A DNA stretch of 64,000 nt from Dehalogenimonas sp. WBC-2 (GCA_001005265.1 CP011392.1:558001-622000), one strand, 5' to 3'. Shown: positions 39,105 through 47,721, numbered from the stretch's first letter. Numbers and translations are program-made. The notes: generated from the letters alone by a model not told the origin.

Positions 39105-39476
39105 ATGCTAACCAGAAGTTACCAGTGCCAGAAGTGTAAAAAAACCTTTCGAACCCCAGGTGGCAGGGAATGGCATATCGCACATCGCCATGAGGCGCCG
39201 GCTACCCTTACCTCCATTCGAAATGAATACCAAACTTTAAAAGAGATGCTAACATCAGAAAATAAGGCACTACTTGAAAAAACCCAGCGGATGGAAACTG
39301 AGCATATCTTCGAGAAATTCCGCCTGCTCCGTGAACATGCTGCTGAGGCAGTCCGGGTGCAAGCTTTCTTGGACGAAAAAAGCCGTCTGGAACATGAACA
39401 GCAAGTCTTGGCGTTGGCCGTATTACTTCAAACGAAGAAAGCTGATCAGCCTGGCAATGCGAGTAACCGGGAGTGA
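39105..39476 (+). CDS. C2H2 zinc-finger protein with helical tail
   Basis: Residues 6-30 form a C2H2 finger: YQCQKCKKTF followed by REWHIAHRH, with the CxxC and HxxxH spacing of eukaryote-type fingers, rare in bacteria. Residues 40-110 are predicted helical (coiled-coil-like, rich in E, K, L). A good AAAGGAG ribosome site precedes ATG 39105. No homologue is named with confidence; DNA or RNA binding in an element regulator is the simplest reading. Confidence 0.75.
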   Translation: MLTRSYQCQKCKKTFRTPGGREWHIAHRHEAPATLTSIRNEYQTLKEMLTSENKALLEKTQRMETEHIFEKFRLLREHAAEAVRVQAFLDEKSRLEHEQQVLALAVLLQTKKADQPGNASNRE

Positions 39477-39508
39477 TGAAAGAATTTAAGATCACCCAAG
39501 GGGTTTCA

Positions 39509-39539
39509 ATTAATTCGGAAAAACATTATCCGAATTAAT
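39509..39539. repeat. 11-bp perfect inverted repeat
   Basis: ATTAATTCGGA (39509-39519) and TCCGAATTAAT (39529-39539) with a 9-base spacer, in the space between the zinc-finger gene and the convergent HTH gene. Could be a bidirectional terminator without T-run or a protein-binding site. Confidence 0.6.
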
Positions 39540-39592
39540 CGGTGCGCCAAAAGAAAAGCAGTAATGAATCTAAGCACGAACTGCCATCCTTC

Positions 39593-40051
39593 TCAATCCA
39601 GCGGTTTAGTGGCTGAAATGCGCGTATTGGTATTCCGGCTTATCCTCAAGAATTGGCATGCCAATAGCTCAGTTGCTTGTGGACGGATCTTTCGGGACAC
39701 ATACTCCCTGTTCAGGTTAAGTTCACGACTGATTTTACCACGGGCCAATCCCTTGCAGGAAAAGTCGAGGAAGGTGAGCATGCGAGAATAACGCGCTTCC
39801 CCAGCCAAGTCTCTTTTTAGTTGCGCGACTGCTTCCAGAATCAGATGGCGCAAAGCCATTCCTCGGGGTAGGACACCCTGCGCGAAATTCGTCGCCGCGA
39901 CTTCTTTTACATGTTTCAGACGAGATAAAGGGTTGAGATTCAAAGCTGATCTGTCGTCAAGATAACGCAAGGCGTGATCCATTAATGGTGCCCATCGTTT
40001 CGCTCTTGCGGATGGCTTAAGGATGGTCAATTCTGAATTCAATGGTTTCAT
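39593..40051 (-). CDS. Helix-turn-helix protein of unknown function
   Basis: The 152-residue product is helical. Near its C-terminus FSCKGLARGKISRELNLNREYVSRKIRPQATELL looks like a helix-turn-helix (sigma-region-4 or LuxR-like). A GTG at 40060 is possible, but ATG 40051 follows an AAAGGTG ribosome site. The gene faces a 16-bp inverted repeat just upstream of its start, a likely operator. Confidence 0.65.
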   Translation of the reverse strand: MKPLNSELTILKPSARAKRWAPLMDHALRYLDDRSALNLNPLSRLKHVKEVAATNFAQGVLPRGMALRHLILEAVAQLKRDLAGEARYSRMLTFLDFSCKGLARGKISRELNLNREYVSRKIRPQATELLACQFLRISRNTNTRISATKPLD

Positions 40052-40078
40052 TGAACACACCTTTCACACGGCCAGCGC

Positions 40079-40124
40079 TGGAATAGTATTACCACGCTTC
40101 CGAGGGGCTGGTAATACTATTCCA
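40079..40124. repeat. 16-bp perfect inverted repeat upstream of the HTH gene
   Basis: TGGAATAGTATTACCA (40079-40094) and TGGTAATACTATTCCA (40109-40124) are perfectly complementary, with a 14-base GC-rich spacer. It lies 28 bases from the HTH gene start. There is no T-run. An operator or recombination or replication site is likely. Confidence 0.7.
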
Positions 40125-40290
40125 TTTCCCATGGCAAGGGAGTCAGCCCCACTCATCGAACTGTCTTTTTAACGTCCAACTAATCCCCGCCCCAATTGTT
40201 TTTGTCGAGGTTGAGGTATAATCTAAGTGTAATCTGAATTCTGTTGGAACGGTCCCGCTTAAGCAGAAGTTAATTACGTTTGGAGGCGGA

Positions 40291-41166
40291 TTGGCTAAAC
40301 GCACCCCAGAGCAGCGCTGGAAAGATATTGTATTAGAGCGTTTTGTCGCCTTCATGCGATCAGAACAGAAAAAGGCGTTGACCCGAGAAGGCCTAACCGT
40401 GCTCCAACACCTTCTTGGCAAGCGACGAAAACTGACAAGCTGGGAGTACTTTTCCAGTTCTCGCGAGAGAAGAACATCCAGCAGGTACCAAGCCTGGCGG
40501 AAGAAAGGCCAAATAGTAGCCAATCAATTCGGACTTGCCCCTTGGACAATCGAAATGGCGTGCCTGCTCAAAGATTATCACCCGGAGCATACGGGGCTGG
40601 TGATTGAGGGGAGTTGGCCAACTATTCAAGTTGTCACAGGATGCACAAATCCCGAGTATCTCGAAAAACTCTCCGAACCAGTAGCAGAGGCGGGATTCCG
40701 AGTAATCACAGAAGGAAACGATTGTTGCACTCTCGGATCAAGCGATCAAATATCCACTGCCCATACGGCTTTCAGGGTGACTATCGGAATACCATCAGGC
40801 TTTCCGCCAGAGGCAGCTATCAATCTTCTGAAAAAGGCGTTACGGGTGCAAAACGAGTTGCTCAAACGAATTGGATATCCCGTAAAAAAACGGATTCGGT
40901 CATCGCCATTTATTCGCCAAGCGGGGAAATTAAAGGTAGGTCGTCCCATTGAGCGCAATGAAATATATAAGATCGCAGATGCGATCTACGGGGTCGACGA
41001 AACTGGACAACACGACCGCCAGAGGCGCTCAACGACCAAGTCCCGGAGAAATAGACTCACCCAACGCCTGGTAAGCCCGTACGAGCACCACGAATCGCCG
41101 GAATCCCCTTGTTTAGATCAGACCGGAGCTTCGCCTGATCAACCGAAGACCATAGGAATCTGCTGA
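40291..41166 (+). CDS. Unknown basic protein of the element
   Basis: The 291-residue protein starts at TTG 40291 after a GGAGG ribosome site; a TATAAT box is seen about 75 bases before. The N-terminal 70 residues are very basic (RRKLTSWEYFSSSRERRTSSR), the middle has an EYLEKLSEPVAEAGFRV segment and the C-terminal tail is basic again and low in structure. I recognise no family. It may bind nucleic acid. Confidence 0.65.
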   Translation: MAKRTPEQRWKDIVLERFVAFMRSEQKKALTREGLTVLQHLLGKRRKLTSWEYFSSSRERRTSSRYQAWRKKGQIVANQFGLAPWTIEMACLLKDYHPEHTGLVIEGSWPTIQVVTGCTNPEYLEKLSEPVAEAGFRVITEGNDCCTLGSSDQISTAHTAFRVTIGIPSGFPPEAAINLLKKALRVQNELLKRIGYPVKKRIRSSPFIRQAGKLKVGRPIERNEIYKIADAIYGVDETGQHDRQRRSTTKSRRNRLTQRLVSPYEHHESPESPCLDQTGASPDQPKTIGIC

Positions 41167-41301
41167 TTCAGAGTAATCATTTAATTGTCGCATAGCATTG
41201 ATGGTGGAGGTGTGGCGGAACTGGTGAATTCGATCGGGAGCGGTTATCCCTTATGCTGGTCACCCGCACACTACTGAAATAATGTTTTTCGATATATCCA
41301 A

Positions 41302-41787
41302 TTAGCTTTGACCAAGGCTGGCTGCGTATTCATGAACAGCCAATTCCTGGTTTTTCATCTCAATCGAGCCGGACCTCTTTTTGCTCACTTCTTTAATGGC
41401 CGTGTCGGCGTCATAACCCTTGCTGACCAGCACACAGGCCAAAATCGTGCCAGTTCTACCAATGCCGGCACGGCAGGAGACACTTACCGGCCTGCCGGCC
41501 TCCTCGGCCTTCTGAATGAACCGGATGATCCGATCTATCTGTTCAGGAGTAGGGGCACCAAAATCCGTAATCGGCTCATGGCAATCCCAAATACCCATTG
41601 CCTCGATTTGTTCGGCGGTTACTTCCGCCTGGTTTTTCTCAATCAGTCTAACCATTGCCTGAATACCCTGCTGTTTCAGCCACCTGAGGTCGTCAATGTT
41701 CACAACGCCCTGGTGTCCGGCCAGCTGGCCTTCAATAACCCAAGAAAAATTTAGTCTGTAGTTCATGCCAGCCATTTTGAGCTCCAT
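41302..41787 (-). CDS. Dual-specificity protein phosphatase
   Basis: The 161-residue protein has the PTP active-site loop SCRAGIGRTGTI (CX5R) near residues 103-114 and the general acid Asp in EPITDFGAPT near residue 75. This small single-domain class removes phosphate from phosphotyrosine or serine/threonine, or from nucleotides. ATG 41787 gives the longest frame; ATG 41775 has a GGAG 6 bases before and may be the real start. It is divergent from the 41903 gene over an AT-rich operator-like region. Confidence 0.85.
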   Translation of the reverse strand: MELKMAGMNYRLNFSWVIEGQLAGHQGVVNIDDLRWLKQQGIQAMVRLIEKNQAEVTAEQIEAMGIWDCHEPITDFGAPTPEQIDRIIRFIQKAEEAGRPVSVSCRAGIGRTGTILACVLVSKGYDADTAIKEVSKKRSGSIEMKNQELAVHEYAASLGQS

Positions 41788-41855
41788 TTCGATATATAGA
41801 ATAATACATTAATATATACAGTATTGCAATATACTCATTATTGTAGTACAGTGTA

Positions 41856-41870
41856 TATCACTCAGTGATA
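41856..41870. promoter_or_regulatory. Small palindromic operator candidate
   Basis: TATCACT and AGTGATA flank a single C (41856-41870), 33 bases before the start of the 41903 gene. A second palindrome TATTGCAATA lies at 41822-41831 in the same divergent intergenic region. Confidence 0.45.
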
Positions 41871-41902
41871 GAGACACTAAGCATTATATTAGGAGTGAGG
41901 AA

Positions 41903-42337
41903 ATGGAGATACCATTCAGTATTCCGGTCACCGGAGTAATTCATCTTGATGGAGACAAAATCACCATCATCGTCAATAGAGCCGAGACGATAGTAGACTT
42001 ACCCTTCCCAAATAGGTCGCGGCAAATCTTGAAACCGGCGTCAGGCAAGAGTACCGATAGTCTTATTCTGGAAGTCGCCAGAAAGTACGTTAAGAAATAT
42101 CAAACCAATCGTTTCAGCGGGCCTGATTTATTCAAAGTAGCAGTGGAAATCAATCCCGGGCTGAATAAAAGGACTTTTCTATCCCGTATGGTTGCCGTAA
42201 CACCCAATCATTCTTCATACCATCATTTCCCGTCTGGAAAAGACTATCTCGAGAGAATCGGCAAAGGACAGTATCAGTTAACCGAACCTTACCTTCCTGA
42301 CCCTGTCACACCAGCTATACGACCGATAAGATTATAA
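41903..42337 (+). CDS. Unknown protein with C-terminal winged-helix-like segment
   Basis: The 144-residue protein has a short beta-rich N-terminus (GVIHLDGDKITIIVNRAETIVDLPF) and a C-terminal part, from DLFKVAVEINPGLNKRTFLSRM to YLERIGKGQYQL, reminiscent of winged-helix domains fused to restriction and mobile-element proteins. The family is not certain. A GGAG ribosome site precedes ATG 41903. Confidence 0.65.
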   Translation: MEIPFSIPVTGVIHLDGDKITIIVNRAETIVDLPFPNRSRQILKPASGKSTDSLILEVARKYVKKYQTNRFSGPDLFKVAVEINPGLNKRTFLSRMVAVTPNHSSYHHFPSGKDYLERIGKGQYQLTEPYLPDPVTPAIRPIRL

Positions 42338-42356
42338 GAAAACAGGGAGAACTGCA

Positions 42357-42620
42357 ATGAGTGCCGATCTAAATCAACGACCTACAAACTCTGGCTTGGA
42401 AGACGGAAATCCATTCCACAACGGTCTAGCCATTCTAGCTCGAATTATTTTCAGAGTTTATCAGAGGGATTTGCAACTGCTACGGCTAAACATTCCAAAT
42501 TTCGCTCACGAAATCTGCGGTGGCGTCCCTACTTATTGTGGTTATCAGCCCCATCTTGAGTGGGCTTTCATAGGTGCTGACGGAAATCACTATTTAGTCA
42601 CTGCAACCCTGAACAATTAG
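42357..42620 (+). CDS. Unknown 87-residue protein
   Basis: A small protein starting at ATG 42357, 19 bases after the previous gene, with a GGGAGAA ribosome site. It has ARIIFRVYQRDLQLL and CGGVPTYCGYQPHLEW; the two Cys do not form a known motif. It lies directly before the recombinase gene and is probably in the same transcript. Confidence 0.6.
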   Translation: MSADLNQRPTNSGLEDGNPFHNGLAILARIIFRVYQRDLQLLRLNIPNFAHEICGGVPTYCGYQPHLEWAFIGADGNHYLVTATLNN

Positions 42621-42664
42621 AGTTGTTTACAAAGGTGAGTATAGACCAACAGGGAGATAGAACA

Positions 42665-44215
42665 ATGAAAGTTGCCATATATGCCAGAGTAAGCAGTGTA
42701 GCTCAAGACGTTGATTTGAGTATCTCAGCCCAGATTAAAGCACTGCGGGAGTTTGCCAACAAAAACGGATATCAGATCATCAGGGAATTCATTGATGAGG
42801 CTGAGAGTGGTTGCACCGATTCTAGGCCCGAATTCAGGAACATGATTAATATGGCGCATGCTAAAGAAAAACCTTTTGAAGGCATTTTAGTTTGGAAGTT
42901 TTCACGCTTCGCCCGGAGTCGCAAGGATTCAATCGTATACAAGACATTGTTGCGCAAGAACGGCGTACAGGTGGTTTCCATCAACGAACCTAGTGAAGAT
43001 ACACCTACCGGCAGACTACTGGAAGGTATCATCGAATCCTTGGATGAGTTTTATAGCGACAACCTGGGCCAGGAAGTGTCTCGGGGTATGAAGGAAAGTG
43101 TCTCGCGGGGTTTTTACATCGCTCGTAAACCACCGTATGGTTACTGCAAGGTTAAGGTGAAAGACAGCGATCATGAGAGGACCAAACTAGCATTAGACCC
43201 GGCACAGGCTGAAGTCGTCAAATCTATCTACAATGATACTCTCGCTGGTATCGGCGTGATTGACATAGTGCGACGCCTGAACGCCCAATCAGTACCATCT
43301 CCAAAGGGGAAAGGCTGGAACAAGAGCGGTCTGCACTGCATATTGTCTAACGAGATATTTACCGGAACCATGGTTTGGGGGACAGCCGCAAAGAGAATGA
43401 GCGAACCCCTCCGTATTCCGAATTACTGTCCCGCCATTGTTGACACGGAAACGTTCGACAAAGTACAGAAGCTGATAGCCGGAAGAGCTCCCAAGATTTG
43501 CCATCCCAGGGTAACCACTAGCCGTTTCCTGCTGAGCGGCTTAACCAAGTGTGGTCACTGCGGTAAGGCACTGGTAGGGCAGGACGCTAAGAGTGGCAGG
43601 TTTTCGTATTATGTTTGCGGATCTCTCAGTAAGAAGGGTGCGGGTGCCTGCAATGCCAAATATCTCAATGCGCCTAGGTTTGAAGCCATTGTACTTGATA
43701 AAATCAGAACCCTCATCTTGAATGAAGAGAGAATCCGTGAACTGGTCACGATGGTCAATAATGATCTAAATGCAAATCTTGTCAGCCAAAAGGAGCAGTT
43801 GAACTCAGTTAAATTACAGATTGCAGACATACAAAACAGGCTGGATGGTCTCTATGAGGCCATTGAACTTAGACAATTCGATATGGAAGACCTTAAGCCG
43901 CGGATACTCCGCCATAAATCTACTATGGATCAACTCATGGCCTGCAAAACCGACCTTGAGACTCAGCTAAATCAAAATTGGACACCAGAAATCAGCCCTG
44001 AGATATTGCGTGCTTATATCGATGATTTTCTGGCCTTATTGGAAGAGGGAACTGTTGCTGAAAAAAGGGCTTTCATTCGTGGTTTCATCAAACAATTGAC
44101 CGTTGTAGACGGGAACGCGACCCTTGAATATACACTTCCGCTGGCATCGTCAACCTTGAGTTTGAAGGAGACTAATGATGGAGTTCTGTCTTTCGAACAG
44201 TATGGTGGGCGGTAG
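42665..44215 (+). CDS. Large serine recombinase (integrase of the element)
   Basis: The 516-residue protein has the resolvase N-terminus MKVAIYARVS with the catalytic Ser at residue 10, then DEAESGCTDSRPEF and FSRFARSR, the recombinase domain (GFYIARKPPYGYCKVKVKDS, WNKSGLHCIL), a zinc ribbon with TKCGHCGKALVG, YYVCGS and ACNA, and a coiled coil. TTG 42623 extends the frame, but ATG 42665 with GGAGA before it gives the canonical start. The stop codon (44213-44215) lies inside the tRNA-Val 3' end, so the last residues YGGR are encoded by the attachment site. It should catalyse integration and excision. Confidence 0.93.
   Translation: MKVAIYARVSSVAQDVDLSISAQIKALREFANKNGYQIIREFIDEAESGCTDSRPEFRNMINMAHAKEKPFEGILVWKFSRFARSRKDSIVYKTLLRKNGVQVVSINEPSEDTPTGRLLEGIIESLDEFYSDNLGQEVSRGMKESVSRGFYIARKPPYGYCKVKVKDSDHERTKLALDPAQAEVVKSIYNDTLAGIGVIDIVRRLNAQSVPSPKGKGWNKSGLHCILSNEIFTGTMVWGTAAKRMSEPLRIPNYCPAIVDTETFDKVQKLIAGRAPKICHPRVTTSRFLLSGLTKCGHCGKALVGQDAKSGRFSYYVCGSLSKKGAGACNAKYLNAPRFEAIVLDKIRTLILNEERIRELVTMVNNDLNANLVSQKEQLNSVKLQIADIQNRLDGLYEAIELRQFDMEDLKPRILRHKSTMDQLMACKTDLETQLNQNWTPEISPEILRAYIDDFLALLEEGTVAEKRAFIRGFIKQLTVVDGNATLEYTLPLASSTLSLKETNDGVLSFEQYGGR
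44202..44214 (+). other. Putative right attachment site (attR)
   Basis: The 13-base ATGGTGGGCGGTA, identical to 6745-6757, forms the end of the tRNA-Val gene (on the minus strand it covers the CCA end and the acceptor-stem 3' strand) and the last codons of the recombinase. Confidence 0.65.
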
Positions 44216-44279
44216 TGGTCTCGAACCACTGACCTCTGCGATGTCAACGCAGTGCTCTAACCAACTGAGCTAACCGCCC
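44203..44279 (-). tRNA. tRNA-Val (anticodon GAC)
   Basis: Read on the minus strand from 44279, the cloverleaf is complete: acceptor stem GGGCGGT with ACCGCCC, D-arm AGCTCAGTTGGTTAGAGC, anticodon stem CTGCG/CGCAG around loop TTGACAT with anticodon GAC, and T-arm with GGTTCGAGACC. A 3' CCA is encoded. It is intact at the right border of the element, so integration restored its 3' end. Confidence 0.96.
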
Positions 44280-44329
44280 ATGAAAAGGTTTTAAGATTTT
44301 AGCTGAAGTAACCCATTAAGGCAAGTGCG

Positions 44330-44923
44330 TCAGCGTTTAGGGGTGATGGCCTGAGCAACGGTAGCGGCAGCCATGGTTTTAATAATATCGCCAGCGATGA
44401 ATGGAATTATTCCCAGAGCTAAAACTGATGACAATGTAACCGTTTGTCCTGCAAAGCTGAGCCACAGCGCCAGCCAGATTGCCCCGGGAACATAGATCAG
44501 TAGAACAGAAACGGCGGCCATTATTCCGAACATTTTGGTGAAAGTTCGTGCTTGTATATATTTATCTGTTAAATGACCAATAACCATAGCCGCCAGAATA
44601 AAACCGATGAGATAACCAAAGGTGGCGCCTAAACCAGAGACATTGCCTGTGAACCATGGTATTCCAGCAATGCCAAGACCGGTGTAAAGAGCCATGGATG
44701 CTCCACCCCACCAACGTCCCAGCGTGACGCCGGCCATTAGGACAGCAAAGGTTTGCATGGTAACCGGTACCGGTGTAAATGGAAGGTAGAACTTTACTTG
44801 CGCCAGTAATCCGGTTAAGGCGGCAAAACTGAGAGCAAGCGCAATTTTTGCCGGCACTGACAATGCGATGCGCCTGCGGAAAACATCATATCTAACCTGT
44901 TCTATTTGATGGAGCAGTTCCAT
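44330..44923 (-). CDS. bioY: Biotin transporter component BioY
   Basis: BioY is the membrane substrate-binding (S) component of biotin ECF transporters. The 197-residue protein has about six membrane segments and the BioY hallmarks PFTPVPVTMQTFAVLMAG near residue 48 and AGIPWFTG near 84. No bioM or bioN is seen here, so the energising unit must be shared or elsewhere. It is followed upstream by a small gene at 44939. Confidence 0.9.
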   Translation of the reverse strand: MELLHQIEQVRYDVFRRRIALSVPAKIALALSFAALTGLLAQVKFYLPFTPVPVTMQTFAVLMAGVTLGRWWGGASMALYTGLGIAGIPWFTGNVSGLGATFGYLIGFILAAMVIGHLTDKYIQARTFTKMFGIMAAVSVLLIYVPGAIWLALWLSFAGQTVTLSSVLALGIIPFIAGDIIKTMAAATVAQAITPKR

Positions 44924-44938
44924 AATGATCTCCGTTGC

Positions 44939-45208
44939 TTATTTTCTAACGATAGTGGGCTTTTCGCTGGCTAATAGGTTGTAGGTGCTTACCCGCCCGC
45001 AACCAGAACAGGTTACAGATATAGTAATCGGTTGGCTCATGACTCTCTCGGCGACATTAGTGACGATGGAATCAATATTATCCAGCCGTTCATCAAACAG
45101 GGCCAACTGTTGCGCCATGTCTTCCAGCGTGGGTACGGCATCACGGCGGTGAACGTGAGGTTTGGGCTTATCGTCCAAAATACGCTCCGAGGCTCTTAGA
45201 TTCTGCAA
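44939..45208 (-). CDS. Small unknown protein with a CxxC motif
   Basis: The 89-residue protein has an N-terminal basic part, a helical middle (EDMAQQLALFDERLDNIDSIVTNVAERV) and CSGCGRVSTYNLL near residues 67-79. One CxxC pair is visible. It sits 15 bases before bioY on the same strand and may be cotranscribed with it. Function unknown. Confidence 0.6.
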   Translation of the reverse strand: MQNLRASERILDDKPKPHVHRRDAVPTLEDMAQQLALFDERLDNIDSIVTNVAERVMSQPITISVTCSGCGRVSTYNLLASEKPTIVRK

Positions 45209-45308
45209 GACCCATTATAGGTATAAGGAGATGAGGTGTCAAAACTACCAAAGTTAACCAAGACTGAAAAAGTTTTGCAGGGTGGAAAATTAAAGTGATA
45301 AGAAATGG

Positions 45309-45773
45309 TCATGCCAGTTTTTTGAGCAGGTTGGACATTTCGATGGCCTGTACGGCGGCATCAAAACCCTTGTTACCCATTTTAGAGCCGGCGCGTTCGA
45401 TAGCCTGCTCAAGTGTATCGGCGGTGATAACACCGAAAATAACAGGCACACCCGTTTCCAGACTCACAGAGGCGATCCCCTTGGATACTTCGCTGGCTAC
45501 GTATTCAAAATGAGGCGTACTGCCTTTAATGACGGCTCCAAGGCAGACCACTGATTGATAACGGCCGCTTTGGGCTAATTTCTTGGCCACCATGGGTATC
45601 TCAAAGGCTCCGGGAACCCAGGCTAAATCTATATCTGCCTCGGCGACACCATGTCTGAGAAAGGCGTCCTTGGCCCCGCTCAGCAGTTTGCCGGTCATAA
45701 ATTCATTAAATCGGGAAACGACCACGGCGAATTTAAGTCCCTGGCCTATCAGCGAACCTTCAAAATTAGCCAC
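45309..45773 (-). CDS. ribH: 6,7-dimethyl-8-ribityllumazine synthase
   Basis: RibH condenses the pyrimidine intermediate with a four-carbon phosphate to make lumazine, the penultimate riboflavin step. The 154-residue protein has the family's [14 protein letters not shown] near residue 20, [15 protein letters not shown] near 53 and [17 protein letters not shown] near 80. It overlaps the end of ribBA by 8 bases and is the last gene of the rib operon. Confidence 0.95.
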   Translation of the reverse strand: MANFEGSLIGQGLKFAVVVSRFNEFMTGKLLSGAKDAFLRHGVAEADIDLAWVPGAFEIPMVAKKLAQSGRYQSVVCLGAVIKGSTPHFEYVASEVSKGIASVSLETGVPVIFGVITADTLEQAIERAGSKMGNKGFDAAVQAIEMSNLLKKLA

Positions 45774-47004
45774 TTGTTGCTCCTTCAGCCTTACCGGCCT
45801 GTTTCAATATATGCCCTAATTTTAGGCGCTTGGTCTCTAGATATTTCACGTTATGAGGATTTGAGGGTATTTCTATTCCTATTGTTTCTACCACTTTCAG
45901 GCCATAACCTTCAAGTCCAACTACTTTTTTGGGATTGTTGGTCAGCAGTTTGATGTCATGGAGACCCAGATCGGCCAGAATCTGAGCTCCGATACCGTAG
46001 TCTCTGAGGTCGGCATCAAACCCCAAGCTTTGATTGGCTTCAACAGTGTCCTGCCCCTTGTCCTGCAGCGCGTAAGCACAGATCTTATTGTGGAAGCCGA
46101 TGCCCCGGCCTTCCTGCCGCATATAGAGCAGGACGCCGCGTCCGGCGGCGGTGATCTGTTTTAAAGCAAAATCCAGTTGTTCGCCGCAGTCACAGCGTAA
46201 ACTTCCCAGGACATCACCGGTAAGACACTCTGAATGAACGCGAGTGAGCACAGGTTCAGCATTTTCATGGTTGGAGATATCACCATAAATCAATGCCATG
46301 TGTTCCCCGGGATCGACTTCACTTTTGAAGCCGATGATGGTGAAATCACCATAACGGGTGGGCAGATGGGCTTCCGCCACCCGGTGCACCAGCTTTTCGG
46401 TACGGCGGCGATAAGCGATAATATCCGCCACGCTGCCGATTTTCAACCCCCACTCGCTGGCTAATATTTCCAGTTTTGGTCTGCGCGCCATTGTACCGTC
46501 GTCATCCATGATTTCACAGATGACGCAAGCCGGATACAGTCCGGCCATCCGCGCCAGATCAACCGAGGCTTCGGTATGGCCGGCGCGGACCAACACACCG
46601 CCGTCTTTTGCCCTAAGCGGGAAGGTGTGACCCGGCCGCAACAGGTCTTGGGGGCGTGTATTCGGGTTGATAAGTGTTTTTACCGTCTCAGCCCGGTCGG
46701 CTGCGGAAATGCCAGTGCTGACGCGGTGACCGGCCTCAACAGATACGGTAAAGGCGGTAGTATGCTTGGATGTGTTATCCTGCACCATCAAAGGGATATT
46801 CAGCTCGTCTAAACGGCTGCCGGTTAAAGAGACACAAATAAGACCGCGGCCGTTTTTGGCCATGAAATTGATGGCATCCGGAGTCGTTTTGTCAGCGGCT
46901 ATAACAAGGTCACCCTCATTTTCCCGGTCATCATCATCGACAATGATAACAAACTTGCCGGCTTTAATATCGGCGATTATTTCAGTTACGGATGCTAATG
47001 CCAT
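45766..47004 (-). CDS. ribBA: Bifunctional 3,4-dihydroxy-2-butanone 4-phosphate synthase / GTP cyclohydrolase II
   Basis: RibBA makes both early riboflavin precursors. The N-terminal half (RibB) has [11 protein letters not shown] near residue 24 and [11 protein letters not shown] near 147. The C-terminal half (RibA) has the zinc site [25 protein letters not shown] near residue 257 and [20 protein letters not shown]. Length 412 is normal. Third in the rib operon, 90 bases after ribE. Confidence 0.96.
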   Translation of the reverse strand: MALASVTEIIADIKAGKFVIIVDDDDRENEGDLVIAADKTTPDAINFMAKNGRGLICVSLTGSRLDELNIPLMVQDNTSKHTTAFTVSVEAGHRVSTGISAADRAETVKTLINPNTRPQDLLRPGHTFPLRAKDGGVLVRAGHTEASVDLARMAGLYPACVICEIMDDDGTMARRPKLEILASEWGLKIGSVADIIAYRRRTEKLVHRVAEAHLPTRYGDFTIIGFKSEVDPGEHMALIYGDISNHENAEPVLTRVHSECLTGDVLGSLRCDCGEQLDFALKQITAAGRGVLLYMRQEGRGIGFHNKICAYALQDKGQDTVEANQSLGFDADLRDYGIGAQILADLGLHDIKLLTNNPKKVVGLEGYGLKVVETIGIEIPSNPHNVKYLETKRLKLGHILKQAGKAEGATSG

Positions 47005-47094
47005 TATGTCACTGATCTCCTGTCGGGGATATTGAAATGAATGGATATCTTTTTCAAGTCTAGCTATGTCTATAATACAACAAAATATGTCTAA

Positions 47095-47721
47095 TTACGA
47101 TAAGAAACCGTTGTCCGCCAGGAAAGCCTCGTTCAGTACCGGTTCTTTGGACGATACAAATCTTTCAACATACTTGGCGATGATGTCGGCCTCCAGGTTG
47201 ACCTGGTCACCAAGCTTTTTGTGGCCCATTGTAGTGTGCTCACGGCTGAACTGAACCAGGGAAACGGTGAAACTGTCAGTAGTTGTAGCCATGACGGTCA
47301 GGCTCAAGCCGTCCACCGCGATGAAACCTTTGCCGACGATATACCGCATAATTTCAGGCGGGGCTGAAATGGTCATCAGCGTAGCCGCATATTCTTGCTG
47401 GAGATATTTAATAGTACCGGTACTGTCGATATGGCCCTGTACCAGGTGGCCCCCGAGACGGCCTGAGAAGGTCAGTGCGCGTTCCAAATTGACGATGTCG
47501 CCGCGCTTAAGTGCGCCGAGATTGCTACGCCGCTGAGTCTCCGGCATGACGTTAGCAGTGAAGGTATTGATCTTGACTTCATTGGCGGTGAGGCAAACAC
47601 CGTTGACAGCCACTGAATCGCCGGGTTTTAGTTGTTCGAAAATAAGACTACCTTTTATGGAGAGACTACCGCCGGTAACGGCTGTTACTACGCCTGTTTC
47701 TTCCACAATACCGCTGAACAA
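47095..47721 (-). CDS. ribE: Riboflavin synthase alpha chain
   Basis: Riboflavin synthase turns two lumazine molecules into riboflavin plus the pyrimidine. The 208-residue protein starts MFSGIVEETGVV, the family signature, and has the internal duplication: VAVNGVCLTANEV and VDGLSLTVMAT occur in the two halves with GGHLVQGHIDSTG between. It starts 6 bases after ribD ends. Confidence 0.96.
   Translation of the reverse strand: MFSGIVEETGVVTAVTGGSLSIKGSLIFEQLKPGDSVAVNGVCLTANEVKINTFTANVMPETQRRSNLGALKRGDIVNLERALTFSGRLGGHLVQGHIDSTGTIKYLQQEYAATLMTISAPPEIMRYIVGKGFIAVDGLSLTVMATTTDSFTVSLVQFSREHTTMGHKKLGDQVNLEADIIAKYVERFVSSKEPVLNEAFLADNGFLS

Larger units (their letters stand above)
6745..44214. mobile_element. 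Probable integrated element of 37.5 kb carrying BREX, inserted in tRNA-Val(GAC)
   Basis: The 13-base sequence ATGGTGGGCGGTA occurs at 6745-6757 and again, in the same orientation, at 44202-44214, where it is the 3' end (including CCA) of the intact tRNA-Val gene. A large serine recombinase reads towards the right copy and ends inside it. Between the repeats lie the accessory genes: metK cassette, BREX, RNase H, GHKL ATPase, helicase, regulators and several perfect inverted repeats. Outside lie nif on the left and core biosynthesis genes on the right. The recombinase, the tRNA target and the direct repeat agree on an integrated element. I inferred the left border from the repeat alone. Confidence 0.7.

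Noticed and set aside
41205-41240. tRNA-Leu-like 5' piece (GGAGGTGTGGCGGAACTGGT)
   Set aside because: Only the acceptor/D-arm side looks like tRNA-Leu. No anticodon arm or T-arm follows, so it is not a tRNA gene; at most a remnant of an earlier integration site.
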